Positions 35,026-43,095 of a stretch of 64,000 bases of DNA are shown here, in pieces. Below the pieces are notes generated by a model, which saw only the letters and a list, made by a program, of their open reading frames with translations, did no database searches and was not told where the DNA came from. Location: positions 56,075 through 120,074 of the forward strand of contig CAZLNZ010000005.1 of NCBI GenBank assembly GCA_964561145.1, in the 5' to 3' direction. Made by a program: the position numbers and the translations under genes. Source of the stretch: RUG14300 sp964561145 (GTDB taxonomy: Bacteria; Bacillota; Clostridia; Christensenellales; CAG-1252). Positions within the stretch are counted from its first letter, which is position 1. Every line of letters begins with the position of its first letter.

Positions 35026-37944
35026 ATGATGGAATACAAAGGGTATAGGATTTTTTTGAGTTATTGTAATGCGGACAAACAAATAAAAAACAAGCTTGTC
35101 TCATTTTTGAATCCGCTTATTGATGATTACAAGAATCGGGGAATTACCGTTTCCATTTGGGATATGGAAACAGACTGTGCCGATGTTTTCGATGCAAACA
35201 GAACTGGTGGTTATATACACGAACTTAAACAGAGCCATATAATAATTCCTATCATCACACCGAATGCAACGGACGAATCGAAAGGCATCAAGCGTATGAC
35301 GGATGAAGTGCGTGTAGCAAGAGATTCTTATGGCGATAATTTGATACAAGTCGTTCCATTCGTTATTGGTACGAGAATAGAAAATACCCACTTTGAGACG
35401 AGTTTATGCGGATATTCCTGTGCCTTTTGGGCTGTTGGGTGCGACAATGTTAACGATATTCCGGAAAGTGCATTTGAGGGCGTTATAGGCAAAGTTAAAA
35501 CTTTGCTCGACGGAAGAATCAAAGGCAATATCATAAGACAAGTCCCGAGTAATAATATCGAAGGTACAATGAATTGCCAAACAGATTGTTTCTGCGTTGG
35601 AAGAGATAGGAAAATTAAAGAAATTGACGAAAAATTTAAAGTAACTAATGTCGTTGTGCTTTACGGTGAAGGAGGCATGGGCAAAACGACACTTGCCAAA
35701 AACTATATTCAAACACACCTGAATGAAGGTGTGACATATTATTTCAAGGAATGCGAAAGCGTGAGGGACTTTATCACCAATCTCGTATTTGAGGATAAGA
35801 AAGGTCTTTACGACAATAGCAACCCCGAAGAAAAATATCGAATGAATCGTGATAAACTCAAAGAACTTGACGACAAATACATATTTATCATTGACGGGTA
35901 TGATGTAGGACTCGACGATGACGAATGTCTGATCGATGAAATTCGCAACCAAATGGCATGTAAATTTATTATTACGTCAAGACCTAAACCTACAGAAATC
36001 GAATTTGTTGCAGTCGACGAACTTGACGATGATAGTCTACTTAAAATTGTATATCGCCTCAATGAGGATTTTATTGGAAATGAGGAAATTGAAAGCAAAC
36101 TTGTCGATTTATTTGAACTTGTAGGACACCATACGCTCACAGTCGAGCTTGCTGCCGCACTTATGAGTTACGGAGATTACACCGCAGACGAGGTTTATAA
36201 TAAATTGTTTAAAGCAACGGACAAAATAAAAAGTAGAGGTCATATGGCAACTGTAAATACCCACCTGATAACATTGTTTGGAATGGCTAACCTTGATGAT
36301 ATGCACCTCGAAGTTATGCAAGTATTAAGCATGTTTCCGTCTGTCGGCATCAAGCGGATTGATTTGCAAAAACTGCTTAAACTTGATAATAATGATATTA
36401 TTAACTCGCTTATAGGAAAAGCTCTCGTGCGTTACGATATATCGCACAGAGTGTGCAGTTTGCATAAGATGATTTCAAATATTGTTTACACTGATTATTG
36501 CCCGACGCAAAAACAAGTTGATTTGGTAAGTACGTATTGGTTCCAATTGTGTGATAAACAAAAAAACGATTTTAGCGTGACGGAATATTGTTTGCGAATC
36601 GGTACATTCTTTGTCGAAGAGCGACATAAATCTTTCGATGATAGTACAAATGCAGCAATTCTGTTGAATTGCGGATTGTTTAATGGTTGTTTAGGTAAAC
36701 TACATATTGCATTGGAATATTCTCGAAAAGCATTGGACATGTTCCATGCCTGTTACGGTGAAAAAACAAATCATCCCGATATAGCAAAGTCATTAAATAA
36801 CATAGGTCTTTATTATGCCCAGTTGGGTGACTATGAAAAATCATTGGAATATTCTAGAAAAACGTTGGACATGTACTATGCCTGTTACGGTGAAAACAAA
36901 AATCATCCCGATTTTGCAATGCCGTTAAGAAACATAGGTTGTAATTACATCATATTGGGTAACTATAAAGAGGGATTGAAATATTCTCTAAAAGCGTTGA
37001 ATATGTGTTATGCCTGTTACGGTGAAAAAACAAATCATCCTGATATTGCACTATCGCTAGCCAATACAGGTCTTTGTTACCTCAACTTGGGTGACTATGA
37101 AAAAGCATTAGAATATTCGCCAAAAGCCTTGAACATGTGTTATATCTGTTATGGTAAAAACAAAAATCATCCCAGTACAGCATCAGCATTAGCAAGTATG
37201 GGTTTTTGTTGTATCCAGTTGGGTGACTATGAAAAATCATTGGAATATTCTAGAAAAGCGTTGAATATGTACTATGCCTGCTATGGGGAAAACAAGAATC
37301 ATCCTAATATTGCAATGACTTTAGTTAATATAGGTGTTTGTTATATCCGGTCGGATGACTATGAAAAAGCATTGGAGTATTCTCAAAAAGCATTGGATAT
37401 ATACTATGTCTGCTACGGAGAAAACACAAACCATCCTCAAATAGCTAATTTACTAAAGATAATAGGACTTTGTTATTACGATTTGGGTAGCTATGAAAGA
37501 ACATTGGAACATTCTCTAAAAGCTTTGAATATGTTCTATGCTTGCTATGGTGAAAGCACAAATAATCCCGATATAGCAGATTTGATGAAGGATATGGGTG
37601 ATTGTTATTACCAATTGGATGACTCTGAAAAGGCATTGGAATATTCTCTAAAAGCGTTGAATATGTATTATGCCTGTTATGGTGAAAATACAAACAATCC
37701 CGATATAGCAGAGTTGCTGCAGAATATAGGTTATTATTATTCAGATTTGGATGAAGATTTAGACAACTATGAAAAGGCATTGGAATATTTTCTAAAATCC
37801 GCAGTGATATATAAAAACTTGAATATGAGAGACAATTTGGTAGAAGTATATCGGTATATCGCTGAATGTTATGAAGAACTAAACGATGAGGTGAAGTCGG
37901 CAGATTATATTAATATGGCTAAGAAAATCAGGGAAGAAGGATAA
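35026..37944 (+). CDS. TIR, NB-ARC-type STAND ATPase and TPR protein (NLR-like immune receptor)
   Basis: A 972-residue cytoplasmic protein. Residues 1 to about 155 are a TIR domain (YRIFLSYCNAD opening, SIWDMETD, IIIPIITPNATDESKG, with Glu94 in MTDEVRVARD a candidate catalytic residue). Residues about 190-480 are an NB-ARC-like module: P-loop GEGGMGKTT at 214-222, Walker B IFIIDGYD near 286, IITSRP and a winged-helix part. Residues about 555-900 are eight near-identical 42-residue TPRs of the kinesin-light-chain type (ALEYSRKALDM, ACYGEKTNHPDIA). This is the layout of bacterial NLR-like antiphage sensors: TPRs sense, the ATPase oligomerises, TIR consumes NAD. It stands alone, between two tRNA-like RNA genes. 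AAGGAG precedes ATG 35026. Confidence 0.9.
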   Translation: MMEYKGYRIFLSYCNADKQIKNKLVSFLNPLIDDYKNRGITVSIWDMETDCADVFDANRTGGYIHELKQSHIIIPIITPNATDESKGIKRMTDEVRVARDSYGDNLIQVVPFVIGTRIENTHFETSLCGYSCAFWAVGCDNVNDIPESAFEGVIGKVKTLLDGRIKGNIIRQVPSNNIEGTMNCQTDCFCVGRDRKIKEIDEKFKVTNVVVLYGEGGMGKTTLAKNYIQTHLNEGVTYYFKECESVRDFITNLVFEDKKGLYDNSNPEEKYRMNRDKLKELDDKYIFIIDGYDVGLDDDECLIDEIRNQMACKFIITSRPKPTEIEFVAVDELDDDSLLKIVYRLNEDFIGNEEIESKLVDLFELVGHHTLTVELAAALMSYGDYTADEVYNKLFKATDKIKSRGHMATVNTHLITLFGMANLDDMHLEVMQVLSMFPSVGIKRIDLQKLLKLDNNDIINSLIGKALVRYDISHRVCSLHKMISNIVYTDYCPTQKQVDLVSTYWFQLCDKQKNDFSVTEYCLRIGTFFVEERHKSFDDSTNAAILLNCGLFNGCLGKLHIALEYSRKALDMFHACYGEKTNHPDIAKSLNNIGLYYAQLGDYEKSLEYSRKTLDMYYACYGENKNHPDFAMPLRNIGCNYIILGNYKEGLKYSLKALNMCYACYGEKTNHPDIALSLANTGLCYLNLGDYEKALEYSPKALNMCYICYGKNKNHPSTASALASMGFCCIQLGDYEKSLEYSRKALNMYYACYGENKNHPNIAMTLVNIGVCYIRSDDYEKALEYSQKALDIYYVCYGENTNHPQIANLLKIIGLCYYDLGSYERTLEHSLKALNMFYACYGESTNNPDIADLMKDMGDCYYQLDDSEKALEYSLKALNMYYACYGENTNNPDIAELLQNIGYYYSDLDEDLDNYEKALEYFLKSAVIYKNLNMRDNLVEVYRYIAECYEELNDEVKSADYINMAKKIREEG

Positions 37945-37988
37945 GCAGTTCTTACTTAAGTATATTTTGAGATATTTAACTTGTAAGG

Positions 37989-38017
37989 TTGACAAAGATA
38001 AAAAAGTTTGCTATAAA
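37989..38017 (+). promoter_or_regulatory. Promoter of the long tRNA-like RNA gene
   Basis: TTGACA (37989-37994), 17-nt spacer, TATAAA (38012-38017). A 5' leader of about 22 nt would precede the tRNA-like body, so RNase P-type trimming would be needed. Confidence 0.82.
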
Positions 38018-38045
38018 TAATAATGCTGGAAAGCGTTGGTTATAT

Positions 38046-38161
38046 GGGGACGTAGCTCAGGTGGTAGAGCAATGTTTTTTCAGGGTCTTGAAAAAGGCTC
38101 TTGCAGCAACTTTCAAATGCTTGGTAAGCCATAGGTCGTAGGTTCGAGTCCTACCGTCCCC
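38046..38161 (+). ncRNA. tRNA-like RNA with a two-hairpin insert in place of the anticodon arm (candidate Y RNA-like)
   Basis: A 116-nt sequence with a canonical tRNA frame: acceptor GGGGACG/CGTCCCC, D arm GCTC/GAGC with loop AGGTGGTA, and T arm GTAGG, loop TTCGAGT, CCTAC. A tRNA has about 23 bases between the D and T arms; here there are 67 (38071-38137). They fold as TTTTTCA/TGAAAAA (38076-38095) and a second hairpin GGCT/AGCC (38096-38130) enclosing AGCA/TGCT with loop ACTTTCAAA. No standard anticodon arm forms, and no CCA is encoded. Bacterial YrlA Y RNAs mimic tRNA and partner Ro-like proteins; a Ro-like gene starts 160 nt downstream. A tRNA disrupted by an insert is the alternative. Confidence 0.65.
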
Positions 38162-38169
38162 TTTTTATT

Positions 38170-38199
38170 GAGAGGCTGCTACTTGCAGTCTTTTATTTT
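38170..38199 (+). terminator. Terminator of the long tRNA-like RNA
   Basis: AGGCTGC (38173-38179) pairs with GCAGTCT (38185-38191), one wobble, followed by TTTATTTT. It makes the RNA an independent transcription unit. Confidence 0.7.
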
Positions 38200-38321
38200 A
38201 AGAGACTGTAAAGGAACGGTATAAAAGTGCTCATTGTTTTTTAGGCAACCTTTAGTTTTAGAAAACAGCGAATCGCTTTTCAATTTATGGTTTATGATAC
38301 AAATATCGTTAGGAGGTATAT

Positions 38322-39872
38322 ATGAGTTTTTTAGATAACATTAAGAGTGCATTGGACAATGAGTTTAATTATTCTCAAACCGAAAACGGTGCATTAGGTT
38401 ACCGTACAACGGGAAAAGAACTTCTCGACATTAATTTCCGTATATCCTCGTTCAGAGCTTTACCCGATGAGGAAGTAGCCAAACAATTCGCAGCTGCTTA
38501 TTATGAGAACAAGGTGCTTGCAGTGCTTTGGCTTTTCTATGTCGGAGATGTAAGAGGAGGAGTGGGAGAGAGAAGACTCTTTAAAATTTGTTTTCAGTTT
38601 TTGGCAAAAGTTGAGCCAAAACTTGCAGAGGAATTGCTTCCCCTTATTCCCGAATATACTCGTTGGGATGTTTTATTACCTCTTCTTGATTCTTCTTTGA
38701 AGGATAGTGTCATCACTCTTTTGGATAAACAACTGCAAAAGGACGAGCAAGCACTGCTTGCAAATAAACCTGTAAGCTTGTGTGCGAAATGGATGCCTTC
38801 AATTAATACAACCTCAGAGAAAAGCAGAGCGTATGCAAAGATCCTTGCCGAGGCTTGGGGTATAAGCTCTAAGCAATATCGTAAGAGACTGGCTTCCCTT
38901 CGTGAATATCTAAAGATTACCGAGGTATATATGAGCAGAGGCGATTGGGGCTTGATCGATTATGAACAAGTTCCATCAAGGGCTAATCTTATTTACGGCA
39001 ATGCTTTTTTACGTAACGACACCGAAAGGCGTGAGGCTTATATAAATGCCCTTGCAAAAGGAGAAGCTAAAATTAACGCTTCCGTTCTTTTTCCTCATGA
39101 CATTGTGCACAAATATGCAAGGGACTTTAATTATTTCTCTTACAATGTAGGACAAGATAGTGTTAAAAAGGATGATGTAATAGAGGCACTATGGAAGGGC
39201 TTGCCCGACTATGTCAAAGGAAAGGGCAATGTTATCTGTGTTTGCGATACATCTGCAAGCATGTCGATTCCTGTCGGTAACACATCTATAACTGCTTATG
39301 ATGTAGCAATGAGTTTATCTATTTATTTTGCGGAGCGTTCATCTGGTATCTACAAGGACAAGTTTATAACCTTTAGCGAGCATCCTAGGCTTTTAGATTT
39401 GTCAAAAGCAAACAGTCTTATTGATAAACTTGGCATTATACTTGCACAAAGAGAGGTCGCTAATACTAACATTGAAGGCGTTTTCAATCTCATTTTGACA
39501 GCGGCGATAAAAGGGAAATCAAAGCAAGAGGACTTGCCGGAAACTGTATTGATATTGTCGGATATGGAATTCGATCAATGTGCTAGCTTCGGTGATCTAT
39601 TGGCTGACAGATTATTCGAGGTAATAGGTGATAGATTCAAAGAGCACGGATATAAGCTCCCTCGTTTGGTTTTCTGGAATATCGATTCGAGAAGTATGAC
39701 AATACCTCTTAGGGAAAACAAACTCGGAGTAGCACTTGTTAGCGGTTTTAGTCCGCAAGTCGTTGAAATGGTATTAAGTAGCGAGCTTGATCCCTTCAAG
39801 TGTTTATTGCAGCAACTGACAAAGGAACGCTATTTGCCGGTCTATGAAATAATAAGAGGTAAGCTTAATTAA
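38322..39872 (+). CDS. DUF2828 protein: Ro60/TROVE-like helical domain plus vWA domain
   Basis: A 516-residue cytoplasmic protein. The first 290 residues are helical repeats with the DUF2828 signatures VRGGVGERRLF, LIPEYTRWD, YRKRLASLREYL, and GEAKINASVLFPHDIV. From about 300 a von Willebrand A domain follows, with the metal site DxSxS as D309, S311, S313 in CDTSASMS. This two-part layout parallels the ring-forming RNA-binding protein Ro60/Rsr, whose TROVE domain is also a helical repeat ring closed by a vWA domain; kinship is my inference. The tRNA-like RNA just upstream is the natural partner. AGGAGG precedes the ATG. Confidence 0.85.
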   Translation: MSFLDNIKSALDNEFNYSQTENGALGYRTTGKELLDINFRISSFRALPDEEVAKQFAAAYYENKVLAVLWLFYVGDVRGGVGERRLFKICFQFLAKVEPKLAEELLPLIPEYTRWDVLLPLLDSSLKDSVITLLDKQLQKDEQALLANKPVSLCAKWMPSINTTSEKSRAYAKILAEAWGISSKQYRKRLASLREYLKITEVYMSRGDWGLIDYEQVPSRANLIYGNAFLRNDTERREAYINALAKGEAKINASVLFPHDIVHKYARDFNYFSYNVGQDSVKKDDVIEALWKGLPDYVKGKGNVICVCDTSASMSIPVGNTSITAYDVAMSLSIYFAERSSGIYKDKFITFSEHPRLLDLSKANSLIDKLGIILAQREVANTNIEGVFNLILTAAIKGKSKQEDLPETVLILSDMEFDQCASFGDLLADRLFEVIGDRFKEHGYKLPRLVFWNIDSRSMTIPLRENKLGVALVSGFSPQVVEMVLSSELDPFKCLLQQLTKERYLPVYEIIRGKLN

Positions 39873-39899
39873 CCTCTTTCATTGGTATACTATTATGCT

Positions 39900-39932
39900 T
39901 CTCTCGACTGATACAAGGTCGAGAGATTTTTT
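39900..39932 (+). terminator. Terminator of the DUF2828 gene
   Basis: TCTCTCGAC (39900-39908) pairs with GTCGAGAGA (39918-39926), followed by six T residues. Confidence 0.88.
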
Positions 39933-39988
39933 GTAAGTAAACTTGAAAAAAATGATCAAAAGATAAACTTTTTTAAAAAAAATCGGTA

Positions 39989-40017
39989 TTGACAAAAGGG
40001 GTTTTATACCATACAAT
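39989..40017 (+). promoter_or_regulatory. Promoter of the tetR gene, apparently leaderless
   Basis: TTGACA (39989-39994), 17-nt spacer, TACAAT (40012-40017). The start codon at 40024 is only 6 nt after the -10 box, so the mRNA would begin at or within a base of the ATG. Confidence 0.78.
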
Positions 40018-40023
40018 ATATAT

Positions 40024-40569
40024 ATGCAGTATTATTTAGCTTGTAAAACTGAAAAGACACGAGAACAGCAACGAAGGGTTGAGCAAGCATTGCTCGATAG
40101 TATGAAAGAGCGTCTTTTAGAGGACATCACTATTGTTGAGCTATGCAGAAAAGCAGATATTACCAGGAGAATATTTTATAGACTGTATGCCAATAAACAA
40201 GGTACATTGGTTGCGTTGATAGATCATATAGTAGGTGACTTTGTCAAATCGCAGGAGCAGTTTGATAGAATACGTCTTGTGGCGGTTCTTGGGTTTATTA
40301 AGGAGCAAGCAGAGCTTTTTGAGTGTATTATCAAGAACGGGTTAAGTGAACTGTATCAAGAGAGGTTGTTGTGCTATGTTATGGAAAATGACCATCTCAA
40401 AATGAAGCTCGGCTATCACGATAGAGAAGACGGATACTCGGTTTTGCTCTTTAACCTTTCGGGAATGATGGGATTGTTGATCAATTGGCATCGAAACGGA
40501 TATGACAAAACTATCACCGAGATGGCGGATCTAGTAGTACGTCTGTTAGCAAAGCCGATAACAGATTAA
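40024..40569 (+). CDS. TetR-family transcriptional regulator
   Basis: A 181-residue regulator. The N-terminal helix-turn-helix spans about 18-58: QQRRVEQALLDSMKERLLEDITI then VELCRKADITRRIFYRLYANKQG. The C-terminal ligand domain is helical and divergent. No ribosome site precedes the ATG, and the promoter ends 6 nt upstream, consistent with leaderless translation. The downstream four-gene lipid-related operon, on the same strand 126 nt away, is the likely target. Confidence 0.88.
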   Translation: MQYYLACKTEKTREQQRRVEQALLDSMKERLLEDITIVELCRKADITRRIFYRLYANKQGTLVALIDHIVGDFVKSQEQFDRIRLVAVLGFIKEQAELFECIIKNGLSELYQERLLCYVMENDHLKMKLGYHDREDGYSVLLFNLSGMMGLLINWHRNGYDKTITEMADLVVRLLAKPITD

Positions 40570-40695
40570 TAGTAAAGTGTATATTTTTTTACAAAAAAAG
40601 AGGTACACATTTGCGATTTTGAACCTTATAACACAACGCAGCCTTTTGGATTGATCCAAAGCTTGCGAATAAAAATATAGAAACGGAGGAAGAAT

Positions 40696-41547
40696 ATGAA
40701 TTATGTGTTGATGAATCCAAAGGCGAACAATGGTCTTGGTGAACAAGAGGCTCGTGAATGGGCAAAATGTTTAAATGAAAAGTGTCAATTTATAGACGTG
40801 CTTACCGTTCCGGACATGGGAAGCTTTGTTTCAGGATTAAACTCTGATGATGTACTTATCGTTTCGGGTGGTGACGGAACATTAAACCATTTCGCAAATG
40901 ACGTTGTCGGTGTAGCCCTTCCTGATGAAGTATACTATGTTAAGTGTGGTTCCGGTAACGATTTTTATCGTGATAACAAAGAGCACTGTGACGAGCTTGG
41001 CAGGATTCGTTTGAACGGATTAATAGAGAACCTTCCTATTATTGAAGTTAATGGAATCAGACGCAGATTCATAAACGGAATCGGCTATGGTATAGACGGT
41101 GAATCGTGTAGAGTAGGCGAGGAAATGAGAATGCACACAACCAAACCTATTAATTATACCAATATAGCCGTAAAGCTCCTTTTGGGAAAATATAAATTGA
41201 GAAAGGCAACGATTACGGTTGACGGAGAAACAAAGGAATTTAAACACGTGTGGTTAGCCGCAACAATGAAGGGAAGATATTACGGCGGCGGAATGATGGT
41301 AGCTCCCAATCAATCTAGATATGATGAAAGCAAAAATGTATCTGCGGTTGTAGTATATAAGAGAAGCAGACTTGTAACTTTGATTAGATTTCCTTCGATT
41401 TTTGAAGGTAAGCATATATTGAAGGAGGGCTGGGTATACACCGCTGTAGGAAAGAAGGTAACAATTAGCTTTGATATTCCTTGTGCACTACAAATTGATG
41501 GCGAGGTTGTAAAAGATGTTTCGACTTATTCTGTTGAAGTACAATAG
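40696..41547 (+). CDS. Diacylglycerol/sphingosine-kinase-family lipid kinase
   Basis: A 283-residue protein of the DagK/YegS/LCB5 family, which phosphorylates lipid hydroxyl groups. The nucleotide-binding block SGGDGTLNHFANDVVG and the MNPKANNGLG opening are diagnostic, and the second domain has IGYGIDGESC and YYGGGMMVAPNQSRYDE, followed by the closing ALQIDGE. It is near the usual 290-310 length. CGGAGGA precedes the ATG. It leads an operon of four genes separated by 1-14 nt. Confidence 0.9.
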   Translation: MNYVLMNPKANNGLGEQEAREWAKCLNEKCQFIDVLTVPDMGSFVSGLNSDDVLIVSGGDGTLNHFANDVVGVALPDEVYYVKCGSGNDFYRDNKEHCDELGRIRLNGLIENLPIIEVNGIRRRFINGIGYGIDGESCRVGEEMRMHTTKPINYTNIAVKLLLGKYKLRKATITVDGETKEFKHVWLAATMKGRYYGGGMMVAPNQSRYDESKNVSAVVVYKRSRLVTLIRFPSIFEGKHILKEGWVYTAVGKKVTISFDIPCALQIDGEVVKDVSTYSVEVQ

Positions 41548-41561
41548 CAATGGAGGTAACA

Positions 41562-43094
41562 ATGAAGAAATATGATGTAATTGTAATCGGAGCAGGAAAC
41601 GGAGGCTTAGCCGCCGCTGCAAAGGTTTTAAACGCGGGCAAAACCTGTCTTGTGTGTGAAAAGCACAATATCCCCGGTGGATTTGCGACCAGCTTTGTAC
41701 GCGGAAGATTCGAGTTTGAAGCCTCCCTTCACGAGTTTAACGGAATAGGTACGCTTGAAAACCCCGGTAGCTCTAGAAAACTTTTTGATGAGCTGGGCGT
41801 TTCGGATAGAATAGAGTGGATTCAACTAAAGGACGCTTATCGCTTAATTTCCCATAGGGAGGGTTATGATTTTACAATGCCCTTCGGACTTGAAAACTTT
41901 ATTGCGGCATGCGGAAAGCTTTGTCCCGACGGGGAGAAGTATGCAAGAGAATTTTTAGAGCTTTGCCGAGAAATAAGAGATGCTATGAGGTATCTCGGTG
42001 AGTCAAAGGGACGTCCCGATCCAAAGGTATTGATGGAGAAGTATCCTAATTATCTTCGTTGCGGCTCATATACGGTAGGCGAGGTATATGAGAGTCTTAA
42101 TTATCCAAAGATAATAATAGACAACTTTAATGCATATTGGAGCTATTTAGGTGCAGATGTAAATAATCTAACCTTTTTACATTATGCGAACATGCTGTAC
42201 AGCTACGTTGATATGGGAGCCTGTATTCCCAAAATGAGATCTCATGAGCTATCCCTTGCCTTCGAAACCAGGATACACGAGCTAGGCGGCGACATTTTCT
42301 ATAACAGCGAAGTTACAAAAATATTAACCGACGATAAAGGGCATGTGTCGGGTATCGAGCTAGCGGACGGCACAAGGTATGAAACAAGACACGTAATAGC
42401 CAACTGTTCACCTCACCTGGTTTACGGTAAGCTTCTCGATCCGAAGGTTGTTCCCGAGCGTGCATTAAAGCTGACTAACTCTAGAAAGCTTGCAGGAAGG
42501 GGATTCACTGCCTTTTATGCCTTCAATAAATCTCCTGAGGAGCTAGGTATTGAGAATCATAACTATTTCATTTACGACTCATCTGACAGCGTAGCGGAAT
42601 ATGAGAAGATGCGTAAGCTTTATGGTAATTACAGCCAAGCGACCGTGTGCCTTAATCATGCGGATCCCGATTGCTCACCCGAAGGAACCACAATACTCTA
42701 CATTACCACGCTGTTCACGGAGGATGTCTGGGCAAATGTTGAAGAGAAGGACTATTTCAAGGTCAAGAATGAAATCGCAAGGAATCTACTTGCTAACTTT
42801 GAGAAATCTACTAACACACATTTAGTAGAGTATCTCGAGGAGCTTGCAATTGCAACTCCTGTAACCTATGCAAGATATTGCGGACATCCGCAAGGTGTAA
42901 TCTATGGTTATGAATCTGCACCCAGAGACGGCTTACTTAACAGAATAATGGCAGTTGAAGAGGAGCGTTATGTTGACGGCTTAAGAATTTGCGGCGGTTA
43001 CGGAGAACGTTTGGACGGCTTCCCCAGTAGCTATAAATCCGGAGCTAACGAAGGCGGAAGAACCCTAAAGGATATAATGAAGGAGGGTGAATAA
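41562..43094 (+). CDS. FAD-dependent CrtI/phytoene desaturase-like oxidoreductase
   Basis: A 510-residue flavoprotein of the COG1233 group (phytoene desaturase, retinol saturase). The N-terminal FAD motif is VIGAGNGGLAAAAK, then KHNIPGGFATSFVRGRFEFE, and the C-terminal FAD block has GLRICGGYGERLDGFPSS. These enzymes add or remove double bonds in long hydrocarbon chains. No carotenoid genes are nearby; the neighbours are a lipid kinase, an electron-transfer reductase and a YhhN protein, so a membrane lipid chain is a more likely substrate. ATG 41562 with GGAGG 5 nt before it is preferred over the ATG at 41550. Confidence 0.85.
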   Translation: MKKYDVIVIGAGNGGLAAAAKVLNAGKTCLVCEKHNIPGGFATSFVRGRFEFEASLHEFNGIGTLENPGSSRKLFDELGVSDRIEWIQLKDAYRLISHREGYDFTMPFGLENFIAACGKLCPDGEKYAREFLELCREIRDAMRYLGESKGRPDPKVLMEKYPNYLRCGSYTVGEVYESLNYPKIIIDNFNAYWSYLGADVNNLTFLHYANMLYSYVDMGACIPKMRSHELSLAFETRIHELGGDIFYNSEVTKILTDDKGHVSGIELADGTRYETRHVIANCSPHLVYGKLLDPKVVPERALKLTNSRKLAGRGFTAFYAFNKSPEELGIENHNYFIYDSSDSVAEYEKMRKLYGNYSQATVCLNHADPDCSPEGTTILYITTLFTEDVWANVEEKDYFKVKNEIARNLLANFEKSTNTHLVEYLEELAIATPVTYARYCGHPQGVIYGYESAPRDGLLNRIMAVEEERYVDGLRICGGYGERLDGFPSSYKSGANEGGRTLKDIMKEGE

Positions 43095-43095
43095 T

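Noticed and set aside
38046..38161. Selenocysteine, Glu or Phe tRNA, or a tRNA with a small intron
   Set aside because: TTTCAAA could present UCA or UUC and CTTGAAAA could present GAA, but none sits in a proper five-pair stem at the right distance from the D and T arms. The D stem is 4 bp, unlike tRNA-Sec. Known bacterial tRNA introns are much longer self-splicing elements.
34370..38161. Genomic island bounded by tRNA attachment-site duplication
   Set aside because: Both flanks are whole tRNA-like units rather than a tRNA plus a 3' fragment, their sequences differ, and no integrase or excisionase is present.
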